64,000 nt of DNA from Streptomyces hygroscopicus (lineage in GTDB: Bacteria; Actinomycetota; Actinomycetes; Streptomycetales; Streptomycetaceae). Location: assembly GCF_026168105.1 (NCBI RefSeq), contig NZ_LBMW01000029.1:39367-103366 (forward strand). Reading direction: 5' to 3'. Below are positions 18,719 to 28,489 of the stretch, piece by piece. A model generated the notes under the pieces. It saw only the letters and a program-made list of their open reading frames with translations. It was not told where the DNA came from and made no database searches. Made by a program: the position numbers and the translations under genes. Numbering within the stretch: position 1 is the first letter of the stretch; each line of letters begins with the position of its first letter.

Positions 18719-19434
18719 ATGGCCACCTGCCCGGAACGGCAGGAGGTCATCAACCCGGCAGGGACGACCGGCGAATGGGAGACTATTGTGAACAATTGGC
18801 GCATGGTGAAGTGAGAACTGTTCCTTGCGGTTTGGGATTTCCGGTCGACGCCGGCACGGCACACATCACGCCGGGCGACGCGGCCCTGGGGCGGGCGGTC
18901 GCGGCGGCGGGCAGTCGGGCCGTGGCGGAAGCACCTCAGGAAGGCAGTTGACCGGCCCGGTCGACCATGGCGGTGCACTGAGCGGCGGAAGTGAGCCGTA
19001 CCCGGCGGGGACCGTCGTCGGGGACGAAGTGCTCATCCACGCAGGGCGAGATCGGCGTCCGTCTCACCGGTGTGCTGCCGTGCTCCGTCGGCTGGGCCTC
19101 AGTCGGCATGACGGCGACTCGGATTCAACTCGTGCATGGATTAACACCCTTCGCGCAGTAGGTATCGCAGTGCAGCCCCTTGTGGTCACACGCCCCCCGG
19201 CTCGCCGAAACGAGCCCGCCGGCCCGTCTCGTTATCGATCCGTTACCAACGTCTACAGCATGGACCGTAGCAGGCCCCAGCGAACACCACCGCACAGGGC
19301 GGCGCAGCCGTGCAGGCAACAGTCCTGGATTACACAAGTCCACGACGGTATCCCCACGGGGTCACAGAAGTTTCACAAGCCGTGCCCTGAATCACCGCTC
19401 CGGATCGACGGGGTGCATCCGGTGACCAGACGTC
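18719..19434. other. 716-base intergenic region, no gene seen
   Basis: It lies upstream of the acyltransferase and downstream of the sugar transporter operon. Frames on the plus strand (for example 18825-19484) have no family features or ribosome site. The stretch 19110-19400 is notably less GC-rich than coding DNA here and may hold an unrecognised regulatory site or a relic. The left part contains the acyltransferase promoter region. Confidence 0.5.
18785..18796. promoter_or_regulatory. possible operator (ATTGT-GA-ACAAT) before the acyltransferase gene
   Basis: A 5-2-5 perfect inverted repeat lies in an AT-rich patch 67-78 bases upstream of the acyltransferase ATG, a fitting place for a repressor site. 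On the minus strand the same patch reads CAATTGTTCACAATAG and could include a -10 box. Confidence 0.3.
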
Positions 19435-20715
19435 TCAGGCTCGGCCGTGCGCCTCCTGGGAGCGGCGCGACAGCGCGTCGATGACCGCGGCGGCGAACAG
19501 CACCCCGCCGGTGATCACGAACTGGAGAGCGATAGGGGTGTCCGTGATCGCCATGCCCGAGGCGATCGACTGGATGATCAGCGCGCCGAGCACCGCGGAC
19601 CAGGTCGTACCCCGTCCCCCGAACAGGCTGGTGCCACCGATGACCGCCGCCGCGATGGCGTTCAGCAGCAGGACGCCCGAGCCGGAGGACTGGCTCACCG
19701 AGGTGATCCTGGAAGCGAGGAACAGGCCGCCGACCGCGGCCATCGTGCCCGAGACCGCCAGCACCGCGGTCTGCACCCGCACCACGCTGAGGCTGGCGCG
19801 GCGGGCCGCCTCGATACCGCCGCCGAGGGCGTAGACCTGTCGTCCGTAGGGTGTGCGGCGAAGGACGACGTCCAGGCCGCCCACCAGGGCGAGGAAGATC
19901 AAGAGAGCCAGCGGCAGGCCCTGGAACCTGTTCAGCACATATGCGGCGGCGAACGCCACCACTGCGAGCAGTCCTGTGCGCGCCCCGATGCTCCGGAGCG
20001 AGCGGTGCGGCAGGCCCATGGCCTGGCGGCGTCGCCTGTCCCGGTAGGACATCAGGAAGACCAGGCCCGCGGCGAACGCCGCCACCCCGTAGGCGACGCC
20101 CTCATTGCTGAAGTAGTAGCTGGTCAGCTTGGCCACGAGGCCGTTCTCGTCGAGGTTGATGGTGCCGCTCGTGCGGAGCATGTAGAGCATGAGGCCGTTC
20201 CAGGTGAGCAACCCCGCCAGCGTGACCACGAATGCCGGCACACGGGTCTTCGCCACGGAGAAGCCTTGTACGGTCCCCGCCGCGGTACCCACGAGCAGCG
20301 CAAGGATGATCGCGAGCCATTCCGGCACCCCGTTGTTCACGTTGAGCACGGCGAAGGCGGCCGCCGCCAGACCGCTGATCGAGCCGACCGACAGGTCGAG
20401 TTCGCCGATCAGCAGCACGAAGACGATGCCGACCGCGATCAGTCCCGTGCCCACGATGTCGACACTGAGATTGGACAGGTTCCGGGGTGAGAGGAAGTTC
20501 GGGTTCAGCAGCTGGAAGACGATCCATACCGCGACCAGGACGAGGACGACCGGAAGCGAACCGAGTTCACTCGCGATGAACCTGCGCCGGCCGGCCGCAG
20601 TCCAGCGCTGCACGACATCGGCGATGGCTCGTCCGGGCCGCGACGGACGGGGATCGGCGGTGTGCGCGGCGGCCTCGGCCTGCGGGTTGTCCCTCTCGTT
20701 GCGCATCCCTTTCAC
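19435..20715 (-). CDS. sugar ABC transporter permease (XylH/RbsC-like)
   Basis: The 426-residue membrane protein has about ten hydrophobic segments and the branched-chain/sugar permease core, for example IGELDLSVGSISGLAAAAF and the C-terminal GGTSLFGGRGTTWSAVLGAL. It forms the channel for a carbohydrate importer. The GTG at 20715 overlaps the ATPase stop by 4 bases (GTGA) and has GGAGG seven bases upstream, so it is preferred over the ATG three codons later. It is the last gene of a three-gene operon. The substrate is unknown; the xylose/GguB-type length suggests a pentose or similar sugar. Confidence 0.92.
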   Translation of the reverse strand: MKGMRNERDNPQAEAAAHTADPRPSRPGRAIADVVQRWTAAGRRRFIASELGSLPVVLVLVAVWIVFQLLNPNFLSPRNLSNLSVDIVGTGLIAVGIVFVLLIGELDLSVGSISGLAAAAFAVLNVNNGVPEWLAIILALLVGTAAGTVQGFSVAKTRVPAFVVTLAGLLTWNGLMLYMLRTSGTINLDENGLVAKLTSYYFSNEGVAYGVAAFAAGLVFLMSYRDRRRRQAMGLPHRSLRSIGARTGLLAVVAFAAAYVLNRFQGLPLALLIFLALVGGLDVVLRRTPYGRQVYALGGGIEAARRASLSVVRVQTAVLAVSGTMAAVGGLFLASRITSVSQSSGSGVLLLNAIAAAVIGGTSLFGGRGTTWSAVLGALIIQSIASGMAITDTPIALQFVITGGVLFAAAVIDALSRRSQEAHGRA

Positions 20716-21485
20716 CAGTCCACCTCCCGGTGGGCCATCCGGCGGGGCACGTTTTCCGTGGCACCGGTGATCGCGGCGACGATCTGTTCCTGAGACGCGG
20801 TGTTCACGTTGAAGAAGCCGTTGTTGCGCCCGAGCCGCAGTACCGCGGCCCGGTCCGCGAGGGCTTTGACGTCGGCCAGGTTGTGGCTGATGAGCAGAAC
20901 GCCCACACCGCGGTCACGCAGATGATCGACAAGGTCCAGAACCTCGCTGGTCTGCTCGAAGCCCAGGGATGCGGTCGGTTCGTCCAGCAGAAGGATCCGT
21001 GGGTCCCAAAGGAGCGAGCGGGCGATGGCGACCATCTGCCGCTGGCCGCTGGACAGGGAGACGACCGGGGCGCGCAGATCGGGGAGGCCAGTCGACAGGC
21101 GCTCCAGCAGATCCCGGGTGCGGCGCTCCATCTCCACCTCGTCGAGGAATCCGAGCCTGCGGGTCTCCCGCCCGAGGAAAAGGTTGCCGACGACGTCGAG
21201 GTTCCCGCACAGCGCGAGGTCCTGGTAGACGGTGGCGATGCCGAGATCCCGGGCATCGTGGGGGCGCCGGATCGGGACCGCCCGGCCCTCCCACTCGATG
21301 ACGCCCGTGTCCGCGGGGGCAACGCCCGCGATGGCCTTGACCAGGGTGGACTTGCCGGCCCCGTTGTCGCCCATGAGCGCGACCACCTCGCCGGCGCGAA
21401 CCTCCAGCTCGATGTCGGCAAGGACCTGGACGACACCGAAGCGCTTGCAGATACCGCGCAACGCCAGCAGGGGTGGAGTCGCCAC
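20712..21485 (-). CDS. sugar ABC transporter ATP-binding protein (single ATPase domain)
   Basis: The 257-residue protein carries Walker A GDNGAGKSTLVKAIAG, signature VSLSSGQRQMVAIARSL and Walker B ILLLDEPTASLG. Unlike RbsA/XylG it has one ATPase domain, not two, so it should act as a homodimer. The GTG at 21485 follows AAGGAGAGGG. It powers import of the sugar bound by the lipoprotein encoded 42 bases upstream. Confidence 0.92.
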   Translation of the reverse strand: MATPPLLALRGICKRFGVVQVLADIELEVRAGEVVALMGDNGAGKSTLVKAIAGVAPADTGVIEWEGRAVPIRRPHDARDLGIATVYQDLALCGNLDVVGNLFLGRETRRLGFLDEVEMERRTRDLLERLSTGLPDLRAPVVSLSSGQRQMVAIARSLLWDPRILLLDEPTASLGFEQTSEVLDLVDHLRDRGVGVLLISHNLADVKALADRAAVLRLGRNNGFFNVNTASQEQIVAAITGATENVPRRMAHREVDW

Positions 21486-21527
21486 GGAAACCCTCTCCTT
21501 CCGTCGGCCTGGCCGTGGTGACCCGGC

Positions 21528-22619
21528 CTAGCCGGTGAGCCCGGCCCTCTCACAGGCCGCACTGAGCCGGAGCGTGCAGATCTGCTCGATCGTGTACACC
21601 CCGCCCTTCACCAAGGTGTCCTTGATGTTGTCGGCGGTCACGGCCACGGGAGTGAGCAGGACGGCCGGCACCGCGTTCGCGCCGACAGTGCTCACCTTGG
21701 CGGTGGCGATGCGGTCCAGGCTCTGTCCGCGGGCCGCGGCCACGGCCATGGTGGCGGCTGCGGCGGCCTCGGGGCGGAAGGACTTCCACACCGTCATGTA
21801 CTGTTCGCCGGCGAGAATGCGCTGTACGGCCCCGAGATCCGCATCCTGACCGGTGATGGGGGGCAGCGGGCTGACCTTGTTCGCCTTGAGAGCGGAGATA
21901 CTGCCGGCGGCGAGGCTGTCGTTTGCGGCGTAAACTCCGTTGATCTTGTCCGCGCCGAGACCGGCGATCGCTCCTGCCATGTTCAGGTTGGCAATCTCCT
22001 GCCGCCACATGGACGTGTCGTACATCGCAGCGATCTTCACTCTGCCCTGGAGTACGGACAGGGCGCCCTTCTTGAACAGGATCGCGTTGGGATCGCTGGG
22101 GTCGCCGTTCATCATGACGACCTGGTTGCCGTCCCGCCTCTGGCTCATGGCCTTGAGGAGCGCCCTGCCCTGGAGCCTTCCGACCTCCACGCCGTCGAAG
22201 GAGACATAACCGGAAATGGGGCCCTGGGCGAGGCGGTCGTAGGAAATCACCGGGATGCCCGCGTCGTGCGCCTTCCTCACCGCGGCTTCGAGTGCCTTGG
22301 CGTCCTCGGCCACGAGCACCAACGCATCGACTCCTCTGGTGATCATGGAGTCCACCTGTTGCTGCTGGGTGGCCACATCGCCCCTGGCGTTGGCGTGCTC
22401 CACCGCGCAGTCGGAGCACAACTCCTTGATCTTCTTCTCCAGCAGGGGCCTGTCGTCCGTCTCCCAGCGCGCCGTGATGACATCGGGCATCAGCAGGCCG
22501 ATCTTCGGGGCACTCTCGCGCTCGACGCTGTTCCCGCCGGTCTGTCCGCAGGCCAGAGGAGCAACGGCCACCGACAGAGCGGCCACGGCGACGGCCGCGG
22601 TCCGTACGCAGGTCTTCAT
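21528..22619 (-). CDS. sugar-binding lipoprotein of the ABC importer
   Basis: The 363-residue protein has a lipoprotein signal, MKTCVRTAAVAVAALSVAVA then PLAC with the lipidated Cys at 24. The mature part is a periplasmic-binding-protein type 1 fold (IGLLMPDVITARWETDDRP, then VDALVLVAEDAKAL and GYVSFDGVEVGRLQG). Such xylose/ribose-type proteins capture sugars outside the membrane. It is the first gene of the operon with the ATPase and permease. No regulator gene is adjacent, so control is not visible in this window. Confidence 0.92.
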   Translation of the reverse strand: MKTCVRTAAVAVAALSVAVAPLACGQTGGNSVERESAPKIGLLMPDVITARWETDDRPLLEKKIKELCSDCAVEHANARGDVATQQQQVDSMITRGVDALVLVAEDAKALEAAVRKAHDAGIPVISYDRLAQGPISGYVSFDGVEVGRLQGRALLKAMSQRRDGNQVVMMNGDPSDPNAILFKKGALSVLQGRVKIAAMYDTSMWRQEIANLNMAGAIAGLGADKINGVYAANDSLAAGSISALKANKVSPLPPITGQDADLGAVQRILAGEQYMTVWKSFRPEAAAAATMAVAAARGQSLDRIATAKVSTVGANAVPAVLLTPVAVTADNIKDTLVKGGVYTIEQICTLRLSAACERAGLTG

Positions 22620-23346
22620 GCGCGAGACCTCCCATGGGGCCTTCCGAGGCCTTCCAGGGCCTTGCACCGGAGCCGGGGCGGCAGGAGGCACCACGTCCGC
22701 CGTCCGCACAGCACGCCGCGCGGCGAACGGGCGTAGCCGGCCGAGTCACGGCTGCGCTGTCGGTCGGCGAAGTCCTCGACGTCGTCGCCCGGGGTTGCGG
22801 CCTGTGCTCGTCGGCGGGGGCGCACGGACGAAGCGCCCGCCCTGGCGAGCACCGGGACCTGTGCCGTGGCGCAGGACGGTGTCCGGCCCCCTCGCCATGC
22901 CACGCGTACGGGGAGGCAGAGGCCCGGCGGAAGGCGGCCAGCCACGATGCGGGCACCGGGCGCGGTGCGCCTGAAACGTACCGCCTGGAAATGACAAGAC
23001 GGCCACGTCGTCAGTCTGGCATCGGCCGGGGCGGCCTGCGAGCGCAACTGGTGCCGCCACCGGTGCGGCGGCACGCGGCGCCGGACCGCCCCGCGCGCAC
23101 GGCTCCCGGTCCCGGGCGGCGGAAGGTCTGCCGGGACGGCGACCCCCAGACATCGGCGGCGGGCATCCGCGCTGTGCCAACCGCCGCTCCCGATACGCAG
23201 CGGTCCGGTCCGGTCACCGGGCGTGGCAACCGCCTCTCCCGGTCCGCGGCCGCATGCCCGTGGGCGCTGTCACAGGTGACACGAGCCCTGAACAAGCGCT
23301 TAGATAGTCAATTGCCGACGTCCACTGCTCGGAGCTGGAGGCCCCG
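22620..23346. other. 727-base divergent intergenic region, no gene seen
   Basis: It lies between the sugar-binding protein gene and the MoxR gene, transcribed away from each other. Several frames cross it but are Arg/Pro/Ala-rich translations without family signals. Near the left end imperfect copies of a GGCCTTCC-type word occur. It must contain promoters of both operons. Confidence 0.5.
23276..23305 (+). promoter_or_regulatory. possible promoter of the moxR-VWA operon
   Basis: GTGACA (23276-23281) and TTAGAT (23300-23305) form a -35/-10-like pair with 18 bases between, 42 bases upstream of the TTG start. The AT-rich patch TTAGATAGTCAATT stands out from its surroundings. Confidence 0.4.
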
Positions 23347-24207
23347 TTGCTGTTCGCATCCGTCGAAGATGTCTCCGCACGCCTCGCCGGGACGGGATAT
23401 CTGGCCTCGCCCGCGGTAGCCACGACGGTCTTCCTGGCCGACCGGCTCGGCAAGCCGCTCCTGGTGGAGGGCCCGGCCGGAGTCGGCAAGACGGAACTCG
23501 CCAAGGCCGTCGCGCAGGTTGCCGGGGCACGGCTGGTCCGGCTGCAGTGCTATGAAGGCGTCGACGAGTCACGGGCGTTGTACGAGTGGAACCATGCCAA
23601 GCAACTGCTGCGCATCAGCGCGGGCCGTGACGAGACGTGGGACGAGACGCGCACGGACATCTTCAGCGAGGAATTCCTGCTGGCACGTCCACTGCTGACC
23701 GCCATCCGCGGCGACGATCCCAAGGTGCTGCTGATCGACGAAACCGACAAGGCCGACGTGGAGGTGGAAGGTCTGCTGCTCGAAGTGCTCAGCGACTTCC
23801 AGGTCACCGTCCCGGAGCTGGGGACGATCACCGCGGCCAGCCGGCCCTTCGTGGTCCTCACGTCGAACGCGAGCCGCGAGTTGTCCGAGGCGCTGCGCCG
23901 CCGCTGTCTCTTCCTGCACATCGGCTTCCCCGAGGCGGAGTTGGAACGCCGTATCGTCCGCCTGAAGGTACCGGGCCTCGACGGGGCGCTGACGGATTCC
24001 GTGGTGCGGGTGGTCGGGGCGCTGCGTGAAATGGACCTGCGGAAGGTGCCGTCGGTCGCCGAGACCATCGACTGGGCGCGCACGCTGGTCGCGCTCGGAG
24101 CGGACACCCTCGACGAGACCGTCGTACGAGACAGCCTCGGCGTGCTGCTCAAGCATCAGGACGACATTCTCAAGGCGGCGGCCAAGCTCGACCTGGACGC
24201 CGTGTGA
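23347..24207 (+). CDS. MoxR-type AAA+ ATPase (CoxD-like)
   Basis: The 286-residue ATPase has Walker A GPAGVGKTELAKAV (about 40-53), Walker B KVLLIDETDKAD and a sensor region LTSNASRELSEALRRR. MoxR ATPases act as chaperones that mature or activate enzymes together with a VWA-domain partner, which is encoded immediately downstream with a 4-base overlap. The start is a TTG at 23347, five bases after GGAGG, and is the only start giving the usual N-terminus. In CO-dehydrogenase clusters the homologue CoxD helps build the active site, but no cox genes are here, so the client is unknown. Confidence 0.88.
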   Translation: MLFASVEDVSARLAGTGYLASPAVATTVFLADRLGKPLLVEGPAGVGKTELAKAVAQVAGARLVRLQCYEGVDESRALYEWNHAKQLLRISAGRDETWDETRTDIFSEEFLLARPLLTAIRGDDPKVLLIDETDKADVEVEGLLLEVLSDFQVTVPELGTITAASRPFVVLTSNASRELSEALRRRCLFLHIGFPEAELERRIVRLKVPGLDGALTDSVVRVVGALREMDLRKVPSVAETIDWARTLVALGADTLDETVVRDSLGVLLKHQDDILKAAAKLDLDAV

Positions 24208-25574
24208 CCGCCCCCGCGCCCGAGGCGGGTGTCACCGCGCGGCTGACGGGTCTCGTCGGCGCGCTGCGCTCGCACGGCGTACGGATCGGCACCGGCGAGA
24301 CCGTGGACGCCGCGCGGGCACTGGAGGCGCTGGGTCTGGCGGACCGGGAGCGGCTGCGCGAAGGGCTCGCCGCCACACTGCTGCACAACGCGGGGCAGCG
24401 GCGCGTGTTCGATCCGGTCTTCGATGTGTACTTCCCGCTGCGTGTCGGGGCACCGGGCACCGAAACGCCCCCGGACCGAGAGGCGCTGCGAGATCGCCTC
24501 GCGGAAGCTCTCGCGGCCAACGACCAAGCGATGACGGCGCAGTTGGCGGTACAGGCGGTGGCCGGCTTCGGCGCGTACGGATCCTCGCCGGGGTCGCAGG
24601 GCTGGTCGTCGTACCAGACGCTCGACAGGCTCCGTCCGCAGACGCTGATGGCGCGCGTCCGCGACACCATCAGGGCGCAGGCCGAAGGACCGGAGTTCAC
24701 CGACCGGCTGCTCGAGGACGAGGTCCGCCGACGCATCGAGGTCTTCCGTGTGCAGGTCGCGACGGAGGCGCGGCGCCGGGTCGCCGAGCGGCGCAGCCAA
24801 GACGAGATCGCGCGCAGGGCGGTGGCCACCTCGGCCGACCGGGTCGACTTCCTGTACGCGGGGCAAACTCAACTCGCCGAGCTGCGCAGGGTGGTTCAGC
24901 CGCTCGCGCGCAAGCTGGCAACCCGGCTCGCCGCACGCCGCCGCCGCGCCGCCCGTGGCACCGTCGACCTGCGGCGGACCCTGCGCGGGTCGCTGTCGAC
25001 GGGCGGGATCCCGATGCACCCCGTGCTGCGCCGGCGCCGTCCCGTGCGGCCCGAACTGGTGCTGCTGTGTGATGTGTCGGGCTCCGTATCGGGTTTCTCC
25101 GACTTCACGATGCTGCTGGTACAGGCGCTGCGCGACCAGTTCAGCAAGGTGCGGGTGTTCGCCTTCGTCAACCGGATCGACGAGGTCACCGGGCTTCTGG
25201 TCCCCGGTGCGGCCGATCCGGCGGGGCTGGGTGCCCGGGTCCACTCCGAGGCGACACTGACGGGCTGGCACGGCAGCAGTGATTACGGCACCGCCTTCGG
25301 CGAGTTCACCGAACGGTACCCCGACGCGGTGGGGGCCCGGACGACCGTGTTCGTCCTCGGTGACGCCCGAACGAACATGAGTGACCCCAATCTGCCGGCC
25401 GTGCGGGAGATCTCCCAACGGGTGCGCCGTCTCTACTGGTTGAACCCCGAGCCGCGCTCCCAGTGGGGCACCGGTGATTCCGCCGCGCCCGCCTACGCCG
25501 AACTCGTCGAGATGCATGAGTGCCGCAACACCCGGCAGCTCGGCGCACTGATCACCCGCCTGCTCCCGGTCTGA
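24204..25574 (+). CDS. VWA-domain protein, CoxE-like partner of the MoxR ATPase
   Basis: The 456-residue protein has an Arg/Ala-rich helical N-terminal region and a C-terminal von Willebrand A domain. The metal-ion-dependent adhesion site appears as LLCDVSGSVSGFSDF (near 285-300), with supporting Thr and Asp in later segments such as FVLGDARTNMSD. GTGA overlap with the ATPase gene shows coupled translation. Together the pair probably forms a chaperone acting on an unidentified enzyme; the neighbouring glutamine-synthetase-like gene is one candidate but evidence is only proximity. Confidence 0.88.
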   Translation: MTAPAPEAGVTARLTGLVGALRSHGVRIGTGETVDAARALEALGLADRERLREGLAATLLHNAGQRRVFDPVFDVYFPLRVGAPGTETPPDREALRDRLAEALAANDQAMTAQLAVQAVAGFGAYGSSPGSQGWSSYQTLDRLRPQTLMARVRDTIRAQAEGPEFTDRLLEDEVRRRIEVFRVQVATEARRRVAERRSQDEIARRAVATSADRVDFLYAGQTQLAELRRVVQPLARKLATRLAARRRRAARGTVDLRRTLRGSLSTGGIPMHPVLRRRRPVRPELVLLCDVSGSVSGFSDFTMLLVQALRDQFSKVRVFAFVNRIDEVTGLLVPGAADPAGLGARVHSEATLTGWHGSSDYGTAFGEFTERYPDAVGARTTVFVLGDARTNMSDPNLPAVREISQRVRRLYWLNPEPRSQWGTGDSAAPAYAELVEMHECRNTRQLGALITRLLPV

Positions 25575-25796
25575 CCACATCAGCGGCCGCACGGATGCGT
25601 ACGGAGTTGGTGCAATCGACGGAATCGCCCGGGCCCGGGCCGAAGGACGAATCCGCAGTCCGTCTCGGCCCACGGCGTGGCCCACTGCCTTCGGCCCGGC
25701 GTTGTGCGCGATCCTGGCCGGGTACACCGCCTGCACGGCCGTCGAGTTCCCCGTCCGCTGCGCAGGCACTGGGCCGCGACTCGCCGAGGAGGACGC

Positions 25797-27200
25797 ATGA
25801 CCACCCTTGCCGATCCCGTCCCGGGCGGGCGCCCGGGTGACGTCGAGCGGGCCACCGCGCTGGGCGCGGAACTGTCGGCGCGGGGCGTGCACGGCATCGT
25901 CCTGGCGTACGTCGACACCGCGGGCATCGGCCGGGTGAAGACCATCCCGACGGCCAGGCTGGCGGCGGCGACCGCGTGGGGCGTGGGGATGTCCCCGGTG
26001 TTCGACACCTTCCTGGCGAACGACTCCATCGTCTCCACCGATGTGCTGGGCTCGCCGGACGGTGATCTTCGCCTGTATCCCGACCTCGACCACTTGGTGG
26101 TCCTGTCCGGACAGCCGGGCTGGGCATGGGCCCCGGTCGACCGGATCACCCAGGAGGGCGAGGGTCATCCGGCGTGCAGCCGTACCTTCCTGCGCCGTGT
26201 CGTCAGGGACGCCGCCCGGCACCACGGCATCACGTTCAAGGCGGCCATCGAGGTCGAATGGGCCATCGGCCAGGGATCCGCGCCGGGGGACGAGTTCGTC
26301 CCCGCGATCTCGGGTCCGGCCTACAGCGCCACCCGCCAGGTCGAACTGAGCGACTACACCGTCGAACTCCTGGCGGCGTTCGAGGCCCAGGGCGTGGACG
26401 TCGACCAGATCCACCCCGAGTACGCGGCCGGGCAGTACGAGATCTCGGTGCGCGCGCTCGACCCGGTGGCCGCCGCGGACCGGAGCGTCCTGGTGCGGCA
26501 GACCATCCGGGCCGTGTCCCGGCGTCATGGACTCAAGGTCTCGTTCGCACCGGCGGTTTCCGCGGAGGGGGTCGGCAACGGCGGCCATGTCCACCTCTCC
26601 GCCTGGCGCGACGGCGTCAATCTGCACGCAGGTGGCGAGCGCCGGTACGGCATGACTGCCGAAGCCGAGTCGTTCGCCGCCGGTCTGCTCGCCCACTTGC
26701 CCGCGCTCACGGCAGTGACCGCGCCGAGCCCGGCGAGCCACCTGCGGCTCAAACCCTCACAGTGGGCCGGCGTGTTCGCCGTATGGGGTCGCGAGACCCG
26801 CGAAGCCGCGGTGCGCATCATCACCGGCACGGCGGGGCTGACCGACCAGGCGGCGAACCTGGAGGTGAAGCCGGTCGACCTGGCCGCCAATCCGTACCTC
26901 GCACTCGGTTGCCTCATCACCGCCGGGCTCGACGGACTGGAGTCGTCCGCGTCGCTGCCCGAGGAGGTCGCCGGAGATCCCGCGCGGTTCACCGACGAGG
27001 AGGCGGCGGTGCGGGGCGTGCGCCGCCTGCCGGCCTCGCTCGAGGAGTCCGTCGGGAAGTTCCGCGAGGACGAACGGCTGCGCGCCGCATTGGGGCCGGT
27101 ACTGGCGGACGCGGTGATCGCCGTACGTCTCGGGGAGATCGCCGCCGTGGCCGGGCTCGACGACGAGCTCGTGGCAGCGGCGTACCGGTGGAAATACTGA
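25797..27200 (+). CDS. glutamine synthetase family protein (gamma-glutamyl ligase type)
   Basis: The 467-residue protein begins with a GS beta-grasp-like N-terminal domain (GIVLAYVDTAGIGRVKTIP). The catalytic domain carries IEVEWAIG (metal Glu), GNGGHVHLSAW (ATP/glutamate site) and the C-terminal HLRLKPSQWAGVFAVWGRE. It lacks a clear adenylylation-loop Tyr motif of GlnA, so it more likely joins glutamate to an amine in degradation (as in polyamine or ethanolamine gamma-glutamylation) than assimilates ammonia. The ATG at 25797 has GAGGAGGA just before it. An amidohydrolase gene follows after 52 bases. Confidence 0.88.
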   Translation: MTTLADPVPGGRPGDVERATALGAELSARGVHGIVLAYVDTAGIGRVKTIPTARLAAATAWGVGMSPVFDTFLANDSIVSTDVLGSPDGDLRLYPDLDHLVVLSGQPGWAWAPVDRITQEGEGHPACSRTFLRRVVRDAARHHGITFKAAIEVEWAIGQGSAPGDEFVPAISGPAYSATRQVELSDYTVELLAAFEAQGVDVDQIHPEYAAGQYEISVRALDPVAAADRSVLVRQTIRAVSRRHGLKVSFAPAVSAEGVGNGGHVHLSAWRDGVNLHAGGERRYGMTAEAESFAAGLLAHLPALTAVTAPSPASHLRLKPSQWAGVFAVWGRETREAAVRIITGTAGLTDQAANLEVKPVDLAANPYLALGCLITAGLDGLESSASLPEEVAGDPARFTDEEAAVRGVRRLPASLEESVGKFREDERLRAALGPVLADAVIAVRLGEIAAVAGLDDELVAAAYRWKY

Positions 27201-27252
27201 ACCCGGGCGAGGACAGCGGATTTCCATCGACCATCTTGGAGGCGGCCCGGCC

Positions 27253-28458
27253 GTGAGCAGCCCACCACCCGCCAGCGGGCCGGTCCACGAGGCCGTCGCC
27301 GCTCTAAGCCTCGTGGATCACCACTGTCATGGCGTCCTCACCGCCGATCCGGGTCCCGAGGCGTTCGAGTCATTCATGACCGAAGGAGACGTATGGCCCG
27401 CGAGCGGCATCACGCCCTTCGACAGCCCCGTCGGAGTGTCGATCCGCCGCCACTGCGCACCCCTGCTGGACCTCTCGCGGCACGCTCCCGCCACGGAATA
27501 CCTGGCGCGACGGGCGGAGTTGGGCTGGCCGGAGGTGAACCGCAGGTTCATCGCCGCCGCGGGAACGGACGTGTTCTGCGTCGACACCGGCTACACCCCG
27601 GAACGCCTCACGACACCCGCGGAGCTCGCCGGCGCCGCGGGTCGTCCGGGGGCAGCCGCGTACGAAGTCGTACGTCTGGAGGCCGTCGCCGAGGCGGTGG
27701 CGGCCGAGGGGGTGGAGCCGGACGAGTACGCCGCCGCGTTCGTCGCCGCGACGCGGGAAGCCGTCGACGAGCGGGGCGCGGTGGCGATGAAGTCCGTCGC
27801 CGCCTATCGCACCGGATTCGACCTGGATCCCGCCCGGCCTTCGGACGCGGACGTCACCGAGGCGGTCCGGCGCTGGCTGGCCCCGGGAAGTACCGGCCGC
27901 AGCGCGCATGCAGCCGGGGACGGCCCTCACCCCCGCCCCCGCCTAAACGACCCCGTCCTCGTACGGCACCTGCTCTGGACGGCGGTGGACATCGGGCTGC
28001 CTCTGCAACTGCACACCGGCTTCGGCGACAGCGACATCCGGATGCACCGGGTGGATCCCACCTACCTGACCGACTGGCTGCACCTCACGTCCCGCAGCGT
28101 CCCGGTCCTGCTGCTGCACTGCTGGCCCTATCAGCGGCAGGCCGCCTACCTGGCCACGGTCTTCGAGCAGGTGTACCTCGACGTCGGGCTCACCCTGCAC
28201 CACGTCGGTCCCGTCCGCGCCCGGACGATCCTCGAGGAGGCGCTCGAGATCACGCCGTTCCGCAAGCTCCTCTACAGCTCCGACGCCTACGGGATCGCCG
28301 AATTCCACCACCTCGGCGCACTGGCGTTCCGGCGGGGTCTGGCGGGGCTGCTCCAGGACCGGGTGGACACCGACGAACTGAGCCTGCCCGACGCGCGGCG
28401 GATCGCGGCGTGGACGGGCCGCGAAAACGCCTGCCGCGTGTACGGGCTGCCCCGGTGA
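27253..28458 (+). CDS. amidohydrolase-family metal-dependent hydrolase
   Basis: The 401-residue TIM-barrel hydrolase has the metal HxH motif in SLVDHHCHG near the N-terminus, later His/Asp sites in LHTGFGDSD, LLLHCWPYQRQ and LYSSDAYG. Family members hydrolyse amide or decarboxylate bonds. In fungal FluG and plant nodulin proteins an amidohydrolase and a GS domain are fused in this order; here they are separate adjacent genes (GS first), suggesting a joint reaction such as making and cleaving gamma-glutamyl compounds. The GTG at 27253 is preceded by TTGGAGG. Confidence 0.87.
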   Translation: MSSPPPASGPVHEAVAALSLVDHHCHGVLTADPGPEAFESFMTEGDVWPASGITPFDSPVGVSIRRHCAPLLDLSRHAPATEYLARRAELGWPEVNRRFIAAAGTDVFCVDTGYTPERLTTPAELAGAAGRPGAAAYEVVRLEAVAEAVAAEGVEPDEYAAAFVAATREAVDERGAVAMKSVAAYRTGFDLDPARPSDADVTEAVRRWLAPGSTGRSAHAAGDGPHPRPRLNDPVLVRHLLWTAVDIGLPLQLHTGFGDSDIRMHRVDPTYLTDWLHLTSRSVPVLLLHCWPYQRQAAYLATVFEQVYLDVGLTLHHVGPVRARTILEEALEITPFRKLLYSSDAYGIAEFHHLGALAFRRGLAGLLQDRVDTDELSLPDARRIAAWTGRENACRVYGLPR

Positions 28459-28489
28459 GAGGACTCACCGCGCGGGCACGCTCACCGAT

